Counted from the stretch's first letter, positions 15,957 to 24,068 are shown. The stretch: DNA of 43,041 nt from an uncultured Ruminococcus sp. (GCA_902765855.1 CACXBF010000018.1:1-43041); one strand, 5' to 3'. Notes: generated by a model not told the origin, from the letters alone. Translations and numbers: made by a program.

Positions 15957-17686
15957 TTCACCTCCTCAGCACTAAGCTGTGACAAGCAGATTTCCTTATA
16001 AACTTCGCAATTCTTGATAAGTTCATCGTGCTTTCCTATTCCAACAAGCTTTCCGTCATCAAGAACGAGTATCTTATCAGAATATCTTACGGTTCCTACA
16101 CGCTGAGAAACGATTATTGTCGTCATACCGTTTGTTTCTGTGGCAAGAGCTTTTCTTAATGCGGCATCTGTCGCAAAATCCAAAGCGCTTGCACTATCAT
16201 CAAGTATGAGAATTTCAGGTCTTGAGATTATTGCTCTTGCAATAGTCAATCTCTGCTTCTGACCACCTGAGAAATTCTTACCGCCTGCAAGAACCTCGTG
16301 TTCTATTCCGTCAGAAAGTTTTGAAACAAATTCATAGGATTGTGAAACCTTCAAAGCCCATTCTATATCCTCATCTGTAGCATCTTTATTACCCCAAAGG
16401 AGATTACTTCTGATTGTTCCGCTGAAAAGTATTGCCTGCTGTGGTGCAACACCTATTTTTGAACGAAGCGCAGAGAATGTGTATTCTTTAGCGGACATTC
16501 CGTCTATTATTACATCACCCTTTTGCGGGTCATAAAATCTTGGAATAAGGTTAATAAGTGTAGATTTACCTGAACCCGTACCGCCGATAATACCGATAGT
16601 TTCGCCTTTTTCAACTTTAAAACTAATATTTTCGAGGGCATATTTTCCTTTACCGTAGGCAAAGCTCACATCGTTAAATTCAATTTCATTATTGCTCTTA
16701 TTATCAGATTCTGTTTTTGTACCCTCAACAACACTTGGTTCTGTTTCAAAAACTTCATTTACACGATGTGCAGAAGCAAATGCCTTTGTGAAGACAACAA
16801 CAAGGTTTGCAACAACTATCATTGCAAGCAAAATCTGAGTCATATAGTTTACTAAAGCTATAATCTCGCCTTGACTAAGCTCGCCCTTATCAACAAAGCC
16901 ACCTCCAAACCATACTATCGCAACTATCGCAATATTAATAAGTACCGTTGTTAACGGATTAAGTAAAGCGGAAAGCCTGCCGACTGTAATTGCGGTTTTA
17001 GCTAAATCATCGCTTTTTTCGTTAAAGCGCTTCTTTTCGCTCTCTTGCTTAGAAAATGCTCTTATAACTCTATTACCTGAAAGATTTTCACGAGTGATAA
17101 GCGAGAGTTTATCAAGCTTTGACTGAATCTGCTTAAAGAACGGAACTGAACGACTCATAACAATATAAAGCACAAGTGCTAAAATCGGTGAGGCTATAAG
17201 GAAGATTATAGAAAGTCTCAAATCTATTGTCATAGCCATAATCAATGCACCGATAATAAGGAATGGTGCTCTTATGACAAGTCTTATAAGCATAGCAACC
17301 GCCGCTTGAAGTTGATTTATATCGTTTGTCATTCTTGTGATAAGCGATGGCGTACCGATTTTATCAAGCTCTTGGTGCGAAAGCTTATTTATATGCTTAA
17401 ACATAGCATTTCTGACCTGTGTTCCAAAGCCCTGTGAAACTATCGAGGCACTCTTCTGGCAAACTAATGCAAAACTCAAGCCTAATGCGCCAAGCAAAAT
17501 CATCAGTCCGCCTCTTTGCCATACATAAGCGTAATCCTGATTTTTAATGCCTGTATCAATAATATCTGCCATAACTAACGGCACTATAAGCTCAAATATT
17601 GCCTCAATTAGTTTACAAAGCGGGCCAAATATTAATGGCAGCTTATAGTTTTTTAAAAATCTTCTCAATTTAAACAATGACAACAA
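15953..17686 (-). CDS. ABC exporter subunit, degenerate ATPase half
   Basis: This 577-residue partner has a six-helix membrane domain and an ATPase domain with Walker A GGTGSGKST and signature FSGGQKQR. Walker B reads LILDDSASALD, with Asp for the catalytic Glu, and the switch region reads VSQRVGT, with Gln for His. Such changes mark the non-hydrolysing site of heterodimeric exporters (TM287/288, BmrCD type), so the two genes very probably form one transporter. The start is uncertain: TTG 17686 has only weak GAAACGAG upstream, and TTG 17677 is also possible. Its promoter is at 17707-17735. Confidence 0.92.
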   Translation of the reverse strand: MLSLFKLRRFLKNYKLPLIFGPLCKLIEAIFELIVPLVMADIIDTGIKNQDYAYVWQRGGLMILLGALGLSFALVCQKSASIVSQGFGTQVRNAMFKHINKLSHQELDKIGTPSLITRMTNDINQLQAAVAMLIRLVIRAPFLIIGALIMAMTIDLRLSIIFLIASPILALVLYIVMSRSVPFFKQIQSKLDKLSLITRENLSGNRVIRAFSKQESEKKRFNEKSDDLAKTAITVGRLSALLNPLTTVLINIAIVAIVWFGGGFVDKGELSQGEIIALVNYMTQILLAMIVVANLVVVFTKAFASAHRVNEVFETEPSVVEGTKTESDNKSNNEIEFNDVSFAYGKGKYALENISFKVEKGETIGIIGGTGSGKSTLINLIPRFYDPQKGDVIIDGMSAKEYTFSALRSKIGVAPQQAILFSGTIRSNLLWGNKDATDEDIEWALKVSQSYEFVSKLSDGIEHEVLAGGKNFSGGQKQRLTIARAIISRPEILILDDSASALDFATDAALRKALATETNGMTTIIVSQRVGTVRYSDKILVLDDGKLVGIGKHDELIKNCEVYKEICLSQLSAEEVK

Positions 17687-17706
17687 CTCGTTTCTTTACA
17701 ATTTGC

Positions 17707-17735
17707 ATTATAATGATTTTTACAAATTTAGCCAA
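17707..17735 (-). promoter_or_regulatory. Promoter of the ABC exporter operon
   Basis: On the minus strand TTGGCT (17735-17730), a 17-bp spacer and TATAAT (17712-17707) predict transcription from near 17700, leaving a very short leader before the TTG start. Confidence 0.7.
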
Positions 17736-17765
17736 AACTCTCCGCATAAATAAAATGCATTTAAA

Positions 17766-17916
17766 TCACTTGGCTTTATTATACTTAATTATAAATTTAT
17801 ATACAAATAACATACTACCCATAATTAGTACAATAATAACTTGAATATATTTTCTTACAAGTGTATTGATAATACAGAAACTCTTTATATCTAATAAAAA
17901 TTTTAAGTTTTCTCAT
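17766..17916 (-). pseudogene. Possible frameshifted small membrane ORF
   Basis: An ATG at 17916 with AGGTG seven bases upstream opens MRKLKIFIRYKEFLYYQYT, which soon runs to a stop. The +1 frame, closed upstream by TGA, reads TLVRKYIQVIIVLIMGSM and continues LFVYKFIIKYNKAK to a TGA at 17766, a clean single membrane helix with a basic tail. One indel near 17862 would join them into about 50 residues. It may be a decayed or misread small membrane protein, or chance in AT-rich DNA. The rest of the 483-bp gap before lysA has two promoters and nothing else clear. Confidence 0.3.
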
Positions 17917-18072
17917 TATTATCACCTATTTTAACTTTAAAATTACATATTGTTTAAGTATAACATAAACTAACAAATTTTTACATACATAATAAACGGG
18001 AAATTTATGTTTAAACAAATTATTTGAAATTTAGTATACACATGCTTTTCATATATATTTAGACCGCTTAAC

Positions 18073-18102
18073 TTGACAAGTAGTGTAAAAATGGTATATA
18101 TT
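18073..18102 (+). promoter_or_regulatory. Promoter of lysA
   Basis: A consensus TTGACA (18073-18078) is followed by TATATT at 18097-18102 (18-bp spacer) or TATATA at 18095-18100 (16 bp). This lies about 70 bp before the lysA start. Confidence 0.75.
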
Positions 18103-18169
18103 ATATTTGTTGAAATTTCTTATTTTTTCGGTAAAGTCGAAAAAAATGAAATAAATGGAGGGATTTATA

Positions 18170-19429
18170 ATGAAAAAGGTACCTTTTATCACAAAGGAAC
18201 AGGCTGAGGAAATTGCAAAAAAATATCCTACTCCTTTCCATATATATGACGAAAAAGGCATCAGAGAAAATGCAAGAAGGCTTTATGACGCTTTCTCTTG
18301 GAACAAGGGCTTTAAGGAATTTTTTGCTGTAAAAGCTACTCCTAATCCTACAATTCTTAAAATCTTGAAGGAAGAGGGTTGCGGTACTGACTGTTCTTCC
18401 TATACTGAACTTCTTATGAGCAAACGCTGTGGCTTTGAAGGCTCAAATATTATGTTCAGCTCTAATGATACTCCAACAAGTGAGTTCAGATATGCAAATG
18501 AAATAGGTGCAACCATAAATCTTGACGATATTACTCATATCGACTTTGTTAAACAGGCTTGCGGAAAAATTCCTGAAAGAATTTCTTGCCGATATAATCC
18601 GGGCGGAAAGTTCTCTATTGCTAATACTATTATGGACAATCCCGGCGACGCAAAATACGGTCTTACAAGACCACAGATGACAGAGGCTTTTAAGACTCTT
18701 AAAGAACTTGGCGCTAAGGAATTTGGCATTCATGCATTCCTTGCAAGTAATACTGTTACAAACGAATATTATCCGATGCTCGCAAAAATCCTTTTCACAA
18801 CTGCTGTTGAGCTTGCTAAAGAAACAGGCGTTCATATCGGATTTATTAACCTTTCGGGCGGCGTTGGAATTCCTTACACACCGGATAAAGAGCCTAACGA
18901 TATTTATGCTATCGGAGAGGGTGTTCGTAAGGCATATGAGGAAGTTCTTGTTCCTGCCGGAATGGACGATGTAGCTATCTATACAGAGCTTGGTCGCTTT
19001 ATGCTTGCACCATACGGACATCTTGTAACAAGAGCAATCCATGAAAAGCATACACATAAAGAATATATTGGTGTTGACGCTTGTGCTGTAAACCTTATGC
19101 GTCCTGCAATGTACGGTGCATATCATCATATAACGGTTCTCGGCAAAGAAAATGACCCTTGTGACCATGTTTATGATATTACAGGTTCACTTTGCGAAAA
19201 TAACGATAAATTTGCAATAGACAGAGCCTTACCTAAGATTGATATAGGCGACTTGCTTGTCATTCACGATACAGGTGCACACGGTTTTGCTATGGGTTAT
19301 AACTATAACGGTAAACTTAAATCCGCTGAACTTCTTCTCCGTGAGGACGGTTCTGTACTTCAAATTCGTCGTGCAGAAACTCCAGATGATTATTTCGCAA
19401 CACTCGAAGGTTTTTGGGATAAAATCTAA
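18170..19429 (+). CDS. lysA: Diaminopimelate decarboxylase
   Basis: This fold-III PLP enzyme makes L-lysine from meso-diaminopimelate. ATG 18170 follows GGAGGG by eight bases, whereas the ATG at 18155 lies before that site. The 419 residues include the PLP Lys55 in FFAVKATPNP, the His/Ser region FGIHAFLASNTV, the glycine loop NLSGGVGIPY, ELGRFMLAPYGH, the catalytic Cys in GSLCENNDKF, and the PLP-contact segment HDTGAHGFAMGYNYNG. It is monocistronic between its own promoter and a terminator. Some arginine or carboxynorspermidine decarboxylases share the fold, but the Cys motif and overall pattern favour LysA. Confidence 0.9.
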   Translation: MKKVPFITKEQAEEIAKKYPTPFHIYDEKGIRENARRLYDAFSWNKGFKEFFAVKATPNPTILKILKEEGCGTDCSSYTELLMSKRCGFEGSNIMFSSNDTPTSEFRYANEIGATINLDDITHIDFVKQACGKIPERISCRYNPGGKFSIANTIMDNPGDAKYGLTRPQMTEAFKTLKELGAKEFGIHAFLASNTVTNEYYPMLAKILFTTAVELAKETGVHIGFINLSGGVGIPYTPDKEPNDIYAIGEGVRKAYEEVLVPAGMDDVAIYTELGRFMLAPYGHLVTRAIHEKHTHKEYIGVDACAVNLMRPAMYGAYHHITVLGKENDPCDHVYDITGSLCENNDKFAIDRALPKIDIGDLLVIHDTGAHGFAMGYNYNGKLKSAELLLREDGSVLQIRRAETPDDYFATLEGFWDKI

Positions 19430-19504
19430 GCAAAAGAGATTCACTCAAATCTGCGTAAATTTTAATTCCTATTAAATTCACATTTAAAATTATCTTTTCA
19501 GAAA

Positions 19505-19556
19505 AATAATATCGGATATTCTGATAACTTAACAGAATATCCGATATTATTATTTT
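19505..19556. terminator. Bidirectional terminator between lysA and the Smr gene
   Basis: A 19-bp arm pair (AATAATATCGGATATTCTG and its complement) with a 9-nt loop is followed by TATTTTT on the plus strand. It can serve both convergent genes. Confidence 0.85.
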
Positions 19557-19798
19557 TACCTCTTAATTACAAAAATAGTAACGCCCTGATTAAGACCTAA
19601 TATCTTTCGTTCTATCTTGGTGTTAGAATATTTACTCACCATATTTCTCAGAGCTGTTCCGCCACGATAACCATGTATCACAGAAACCTCTCTTACATCT
19701 TTCGGCAAGGTTTTTAGTGTAGAAGTTATAAGACTTCTTGCACTCTCAACAGTATGACCGTGCAAGTCTATTTCTATTGAATAAGGCATTGTTTTCAC
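19556..19798 (-). CDS. Stand-alone Smr-domain protein
   Basis: This 80-residue protein consists of little more than a Smr domain, the C-terminal nuclease module of MutS2. It has the DLHGHTVESA motif and the VIHGYRGGTALRNMV glycine loop. Smr domains bind or nick nucleic acids, and MutS2 acts in Firmicutes on recombination intermediates or collided ribosomes. Here no MutS2 body is attached. It starts seven bases after the YbaK stop, so the two are probably one operon. Confidence 0.85.
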   Translation of the reverse strand: MKTMPYSIEIDLHGHTVESARSLITSTLKTLPKDVREVSVIHGYRGGTALRNMVSKYSNTKIERKILGLNQGVTIFVIKR

Positions 19799-19804
19799 CT
19801 CTGC

Positions 19805-20284
19805 TTAATCCGCTGTAATTTCAGCAGTTTTTGCATCAATAAGCTCAATTAAATCCTTTGGTGCAAGTTCTATTTGATAACCTATTTTTCCTGCACTTAC
19901 GATTATTGTTTCTATATTTTCAGAAGATTTATCAAAAACTGTTGTAAACTGCTTTTTCATTCCGATAGGCGAACAGCCCCCTCTGATATATCCAGTAACC
20001 TTATTTATATCCTTAACATGAATCATTTCAACATGCTTTTCCCCGACAGATTTTGCTGCCTTTTTTAAATCAAGTTCTTTTAATACAGGAACTACAAAAA
20101 CATAATAATCTCTGCCTGCACCCTTTGTAACCAATGTTTTGAAAACCTGTTCCGGATTTTGTCCCATCTTCTTGGCAACAGCCGCACCATCAATAGCTCC
20201 ATCACTATGGTCATATGTATGTGCTTTATATGTAATCTTTGCTTTATCAAGAATACGCATAACATTTGTCTTAAATTCTGACAT
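19805..20284 (-). CDS. ybaK: YbaK/EbsC-type Cys-tRNA(Pro) deacylase
   Basis: This 159-residue protein spans the whole YbaK/ProX editing domain: HTYDHSDGAIDGAAVAKKMG, QVFKTLVTKGAGRDYYVFVVPV with the conserved catalytic-pocket Lys, DLKKAAKSVGEKHVEM, and the signature GYIRGGCSPIGMKK. The family hydrolyses cysteine mischarged onto tRNA-Pro. AAAGGA precedes ATG 20284, and a good promoter lies at 20324-20352. The ribosome site sits inside the left copy of a 26-bp direct repeat. Confidence 0.92.
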   Translation of the reverse strand: MSEFKTNVMRILDKAKITYKAHTYDHSDGAIDGAAVAKKMGQNPEQVFKTLVTKGAGRDYYVFVVPVLKELDLKKAAKSVGEKHVEMIHVKDINKVTGYIRGGCSPIGMKKQFTTVFDKSSENIETIIVSAGKIGYQIELAPKDLIELIDAKTAEITAD

Positions 20285-20286
20285 AC

Positions 20287-20312
20287 TATTTCAATCCTTT
20301 CAGCTTTAATTA
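20287..20312. repeat. 26-bp direct repeat, left copy
   Basis: An exact 26-bp sequence containing CAATCCTTTCAGCTTTAATT recurs at 21916-21941 in the same orientation. On the minus strand this copy holds the Shine-Dalgarno of ybaK. The pair brackets the BspA-like gene and the ybaK promoter. Confidence 0.9.
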
Positions 20313-20323
20313 GACTTTACATT

Positions 20324-20352
20324 ATAATAAAATTTAGCAGTGACTTTGTCAA
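20324..20352 (-). promoter_or_regulatory. Promoter of ybaK-smr
   Basis: On the minus strand a consensus TTGACA (20352-20347), a 17-bp spacer and TATTAT (20329-20324) place the start of transcription near 20317. This is inside the segment bracketed by the direct repeats. Confidence 0.8.
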
Positions 20353-20396
20353 TATTTTATATATTAAAGTGTTTATAAAATAATCCAATATATCTA

Positions 20397-20425
20397 TAGA
20401 CTCTTATTAAAGAATAATATATAAT
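20397..20425 (+). promoter_or_regulatory. Promoter of the BspA-like gene
   Basis: TAGACT (20397-20402), a 17-bp spacer and TATAAT (20420-20425) lie about 40 bp before the start codon. Confidence 0.6.
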
Positions 20426-20463
20426 AGGTTTATATTATTCTAATATTTGAAATGGAGTATATT

Positions 20464-21891
20464 ATGAAAAAATCAATTAAGATTATAATGCTTATATTAA
20501 CATCGACATTAGCAATAAGTTATATGACAGCTTGTAAAAATTCTGAAGAAACCTTATCAAAACCTACTGATTCCATTGAAACCAATTCGTCTAATAGCAC
20601 ATTAAGCATAGATGAAAGCAAGTCCTCTTCAGAACCTATAAGTTATCAAAAAGATGATATATCTATTGATTTATCAAAATTAATTGCAAACGGTGAATGT
20701 GGTAAAAATAATGATAATATAAGTTGGTCATTAGATAATAATGGTACGCTTTTAATTTCTGGAAGCGGAGAAATGGAAGATTGTATATCTCTAAATAAAT
20801 TAGCTTGGTATTCATATAAGGATAAAATTAAAAAAGTCAAAATTGAATATGGTGTTACAAGTATTGGAACAGGTGCATTCTCTGATTGTAAAAATTTACA
20901 TAGCATAAGTATTCCAGATAGTATTACTGAAATCAATGGTTTGGCGTTTTATAATTGTACAGAATTAGTAAATATAAATCTTCCAGATGGTATATCAAAA
21001 ATACAAACATCTACATTTGAGACTTGTTCTAAATTAAAAAGTATAAATATTCCTGATAGTGTTACAAGCATTAAAGAATCAACTTTTGCCAATTGCCTAT
21101 CCTTAAAAAATATAAATATTTCAGATAATGTTGAAAATATTGAAAATGGTGCGTTCTACAACTGCAAAAGCTTAAAAGAAATAAATGTTAATCCAAATAA
21201 CAAAGACTATTTATCCGAAAATGGTATGTTATTTGATATAAACAAGACAAGTATTATTTGTTGCCCTGCCGGCAAAACAGGCAATTATACTATTCCAGAC
21301 AGTGTTAAATATATTGAAGATTATTCTTTTTATGGCTGTAATTTAAGCAATATAGAAATTCCAAAAACAGTTTCAAATATTAAAAGTTATGCTTTTGCTT
21401 TCTGTGAGAAATTAAAGGATATAAAAATCTCTGATAACATTAACAGCATTGGAGAATTTGCATTTTTTAAATGTGGCCTTTTAAAAAATATAACAATTCC
21501 AAGCAAGAATGTAAAAATTTATGATGATACATTTTATGGCTGTGATAGTTTGGAAGAAATTAACATTTCTCCAGATAATAAATACTATACATCAAGTGAC
21601 GGTGTATTATTTAATAAAAATAAAACCGAACTTATCTGTTGTCCTATGGGGAAAACTGGTGATTATATTATTCCGAATACTGCAAAAATCATTAAATCTC
21701 CGGGATTTAATTGCTGCAAAAAGCTAACAAGTATAACTATTCCAAATAGTGTTGACCAAATTAACGATGATGCATTTGGTTTCTTAATAGATACGCAAAC
21801 TATATATATTCAAGATAAAAGTGAACCAGCCGAAAAATGGGAAAATAGCTGGGATTTTCGCAGTGAAGCCAAAGTAGTTTGGAACGCATAA
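20464..21891 (+). CDS. BspA-like leucine-rich-repeat lipoprotein
   Basis: The 475 residues start at ATG 20464 (GGAG upstream). A signal peptide ends in a lipobox-like MTAC, so it is probably lipid-anchored at Cys. A Ser/Thr/Glu-rich spacer follows. From about residue 115 come about ten LRR_5/BspA repeats of the form IPDSVTSI..STFANC..L..I.I, interrupted twice by a SxNGMLFDxNKTxxICCPAGKTG insert. Such proteins bind host or microbial surface ligands. Codons are markedly more A/T-rich (AAT, AAA, ATA) than in neighbouring ybaK and folT. It lies between 26-bp direct repeats, which suggests insertion. Confidence 0.88.
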   Translation: MKKSIKIIMLILTSTLAISYMTACKNSEETLSKPTDSIETNSSNSTLSIDESKSSSEPISYQKDDISIDLSKLIANGECGKNNDNISWSLDNNGTLLISGSGEMEDCISLNKLAWYSYKDKIKKVKIEYGVTSIGTGAFSDCKNLHSISIPDSITEINGLAFYNCTELVNINLPDGISKIQTSTFETCSKLKSINIPDSVTSIKESTFANCLSLKNINISDNVENIENGAFYNCKSLKEINVNPNNKDYLSENGMLFDINKTSIICCPAGKTGNYTIPDSVKYIEDYSFYGCNLSNIEIPKTVSNIKSYAFAFCEKLKDIKISDNINSIGEFAFFKCGLLKNITIPSKNVKIYDDTFYGCDSLEEINISPDNKYYTSSDGVLFNKNKTELICCPMGKTGDYIIPNTAKIIKSPGFNCCKKLTSITIPNSVDQINDDAFGFLIDTQTIYIQDKSEPAEKWENSWDFRSEAKVVWNA

Positions 21892-21915
21892 AATTTGTTT
21901 TAAATTCCACTATAT

Positions 21916-21941
21916 TATTTCAATCCTTTCAGCTTTAATTA
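21916..21941. repeat. 26-bp direct repeat, right copy
   Basis: Identical over 26 bp to 20287-20312. It lies between the stop of the BspA-like gene and the terminator of the folT-type gene, where it has no evident translational role. Confidence 0.9.
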
Positions 21942-21942
21942 A

Positions 21943-21987
21943 AAAGGACATCAAACACACTCTTGTAGAATGCGTATGATGTCCTTT
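21943..21987 (-). terminator. Terminator of the folT-type gene
   Basis: The inverted repeat AAAGGACATCA / TGATGTCCTTT is followed on the minus strand by TTTTTAATT. It lies 40 bp past the stop of the folT-type gene. Confidence 0.85.
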
Positions 21988-22026
21988 ATTATTGGGAGTT
22001 GAAAATATCAGCAAATATAGAAAATT

Positions 22027-22614
22027 TTATGTATTAACTTCTGTCATACGCCTTACAAACTTTATCTTATCCATAGCTTTAAGCATTGCCGTAATAACAA
22101 CAAGCTTCACTATGGTCATTGGTATTATCTGAACAAACAGGCGTGAAACAAGGGTAGAAAAATAGAACGCAAAGAAATCTGTTTCATTGCCTTTATAAAG
22201 TATTGTCAACCATAATGGCGTAATAAACAAGCTAAAAACAAATTCTGATATAAGTACCGAAATTAAAATTCTGATAAAGCTATCACTCTTTTTAAGAAGC
22301 AATCCAAATACAGCACCTACCAGCATAGCTGAAATCGTAATAGGCGGAAACCATATTCCAACAGGACGAAATATCACTCCTATAATATCACCAAGTCCTG
22401 CTACTTCTGCAGCACCTACCGCACCATAAAGTCTTGCGGCAATAACTACCGGAACAAACGAAAAGCCTATTTTAATATTCCACACCTGAAATGTAAGAAA
22501 TTGTGAAATTACAAACTGAGCAGCAATAAGAATTGCAAATACTGCCATTGTTTGCGTTGATAGCTTAACATTGACTTTACGACTTTTTGTTTCATTCAAT
22601 TTGTTTTTGGACAT
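22027..22614 (-). CDS. folT: Folate-type ECF transporter S component
   Basis: This 195-residue protein has about six membrane helices and a basic N-terminus. The conserved S-component segment IGFSFVPVVIAARLYG is followed by a glycine/proline-rich stretch (GLGDIIGVIFRPVG, WFPPITISAMLVGAVFG) that matches the FolT family. It captures folate for the shared ECF energizing module, which is not in the window. A tetrahydrofolate riboswitch directly upstream strongly supports a folate substrate. AAGGAGG precedes ATG 22614. Confidence 0.88.
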   Translation of the reverse strand: MSKNKLNETKSRKVNVKLSTQTMAVFAILIAAQFVISQFLTFQVWNIKIGFSFVPVVIAARLYGAVGAAEVAGLGDIIGVIFRPVGIWFPPITISAMLVGAVFGLLLKKSDSFIRILISVLISEFVFSLFITPLWLTILYKGNETDFFAFYFSTLVSRLFVQIIPMTIVKLVVITAMLKAMDKIKFVRRMTEVNT

Positions 22615-22682
22615 AAAAAAACCTCCTTATTTTTACAGAATCGCTGTAATGAAATAAGAAGATTACTTCTTTACATTATCAA

Positions 22683-22778
22683 ACAGCGGGATGCAGACTG
22701 CGTACCGCAAGAAATTCTTTTCGTTCATACGACAACTCCCCGTTCGTATGACACTTAACGCACACAATCTTACTCTGT
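22683..22778 (-). promoter_or_regulatory. Tetrahydrofolate (THF) riboswitch
   Basis: The minus-strand leader carries the core of the folT-type THF aptamer: GCGTTAAGTGT, a stem CATACGA/TCGTATG closing GAACGGGGAGTTG-type loop sequence, ACGAAAAGAA, and TTGCGGTACGC leading to TGCATCCCGCT. The outer stem can pair ACAG (22778-22775) with CTGT (22686-22683). Downstream lie AAGAAG/CTTCTT and TTACAG/CTGTAA hairpins just before AAGGAGG. The last CTGTAA could instead pair with the 5' TTACAG of the aptamer, suggesting control of translation. The consensus match is by memory, not covariance search. Confidence 0.85.
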
Positions 22779-22785
22779 AACTAAT

Positions 22786-22814
22786 ACTATACACCCTCAA
22801 ATATATTTTGTAAA
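22786..22814 (-). promoter_or_regulatory. Promoter of the THF riboswitch-folT transcript
   Basis: TTTACA (22814-22809), a 17-bp spacer and TATAGT (22791-22786) on the minus strand lie immediately before the riboswitch. Confidence 0.75.
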
Positions 22815-22864
22815 GGAAATCTTTTGGCAAAGTTTTTATATTTTCTCTGATGCTTAAAATTGTG

Positions 22865-22906
22865 TTTTTGCGAATGCTTGCTATTATCGCAAAAAAGGTA
22901 TATAAT
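22865..22906 (+). promoter_or_regulatory. Promoter with palindromic operator for the G3E GTPase operon
   Basis: A promoter TTGCTA (22878-22883), 17 bp, TATAAT (22901-22906) is overlapped by an inverted repeat TTTTTGCGA / TCGCAAAAA (22865-22873 and 22887-22895, 13-bp spacer). The arms flank the -35 box, as expected for a dimeric repressor. It does not look like the Bacillus Zur box. The regulator is unknown. Confidence 0.6.
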
Positions 22907-22973
22907 AAAGATTAGGCAAATTTTATAGCACACAAACTATAATATGCAAATTTCTTAGAAGAAGGGATTCTTT

Positions 22974-24068
22974 ATGACTAAAATTGATATTTTTTCCGGC
23001 TTTCTCGGTGCAGGCAAAACTACACTTATCAAAAAGCTTATCGAAGAAGCCTTTAAGGGCGAAAAGCTCGTTTTAATTGAGAATGAGTTCGGCGAAATCG
23101 GCATTGACGGCGGTTTCCTCAAGGAGGCTGGTGTTCAGATTAACGAAATGAATTCCGGCTGTATCTGCTGTTCTCTTGTAGGTGACTTTGAAAAGGCTCT
23201 CGGCAAGGTTCTTGAGGATTATGCTCCTGACAGAATCATCATTGAGCCATCAGGCGTTGGTAAGCTTTCAGATGTTATTAAGGCTGTTCAGGCTGTTGTA
23301 ACAGATAAGGTTTGCCTTAACGGCTTCGTTACAGTTGCAGACGCTACAAAGTGCAAAATGTATATTAAGAATTTCGGTGAGTTCTATCTTAATCAAATCG
23401 AATATGCAAGCACTATCGTTCTCAGTAGAACTCAGAATCTTTCACAAGAAAAACTTGATGCCGCTCTCGCTCTTATCCGTGAGCATAATAGCAAAGCAAG
23501 AATTGTTACAACTCCATGGAGCGAAATTTCCGGTGAAAACATTCTTACAGCAATCGAGGGTGACAACTCCTTTACAGAGGACCTCCTCAAAGAAGCTGAA
23601 GTTTGCCCAACCTGCGGACATCATCACCATGACGGTGAACATTGCGACCATGACCACGACGAACATGAACACGAGCATTGCCACCACGACCACGATGAGC
23701 ATGACCACGAGCATTGCCACCACGACCACGATGAGCATGACCACGACCATTGCCACCACGACCATGACGGACATCACCATCATCACCATGCTGATGAAGT
23801 ATTCACAAGTTGGGGCAAGGAAACCGCAAAGCACTTTACAAAGGAAGAAATTGAAAAGATTCTCTCTGCTTTGAATGATACTGAAAAGTATGGTTTCATA
23901 CTTCGTGCAAAGGGCATTGTTGCAGGCGAAAACGGCGAATGGATTCACTTCGATTTCGTTCCTGAGGAATCAAATGTAAGAAACGGTTCTGCTGACTATA
24001 CAGGCAGACTTTGCGTTATCGGTTCTAAGCTTAATGAGGCCGCTCTTGCTGAGCTTTTCGATTGCTAA
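22974..24068 (+). CDS. G3E-family (COG0523/CobW) GTPase with a His-rich metal-binding insert
   Basis: This 364-residue protein has Walker A GFLGAGKTT (9-17), a switch region ENEFGEIGIDGGFL, and the metal-binding GCICC motif (62-66) that defines COG0523. A Walker B-like IIEPSGVGK follows. Residues about 215-270 form a His/Asp/Glu/Cys-rich tandem repeat, then the CobW C-terminal domain (KYGFILRAKGIV...WIHFDFVPE). The family delivers metal, in several cases Zn, to client proteins. The guanine-specificity motif reads SRTQ rather than NKxD. It is the first gene of a three-gene operon. Confidence 0.88.
   Translation: MTKIDIFSGFLGAGKTTLIKKLIEEAFKGEKLVLIENEFGEIGIDGGFLKEAGVQINEMNSGCICCSLVGDFEKALGKVLEDYAPDRIIIEPSGVGKLSDVIKAVQAVVTDKVCLNGFVTVADATKCKMYIKNFGEFYLNQIEYASTIVLSRTQNLSQEKLDAALALIREHNSKARIVTTPWSEISGENILTAIEGDNSFTEDLLKEAEVCPTCGHHHHDGEHCDHDHDEHEHEHCHHDHDEHDHEHCHHDHDEHDHDHCHHDHDGHHHHHHADEVFTSWGKETAKHFTKEEIEKILSALNDTEKYGFILRAKGIVAGENGEWIHFDFVPEESNVRNGSADYTGRLCVIGSKLNEAALAELFDC
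23660..23770 (+). repeat. 36-bp coding tandem repeat of the His-rich insert
   Basis: About three 36-bp units code for EHDHEHCHHDHD with small changes (EHEHEHCHHDHD, EHDHEHCHHDHD, EHDHDHCHHDHD). Each unit brings one Cys and about six His. The insert as a whole begins with CGHHHHDG and ends in a His6 run, HHHHHH. Confidence 0.85.

Noticed and set aside
18443-19168. 241-residue minus-strand ORF opposite lysA
   Set aside because: Its composition is Cys/Ser/Asn-rich with no domain, and lysA on the other strand is unambiguous.
23442-23948. 168-residue minus-strand ORF rich in Val/Met opposite the His-rich repeat
   Set aside because: It is the antisense of His/Asp codons (ATG-GTG pattern); there is no ribosome site or plausible protein.
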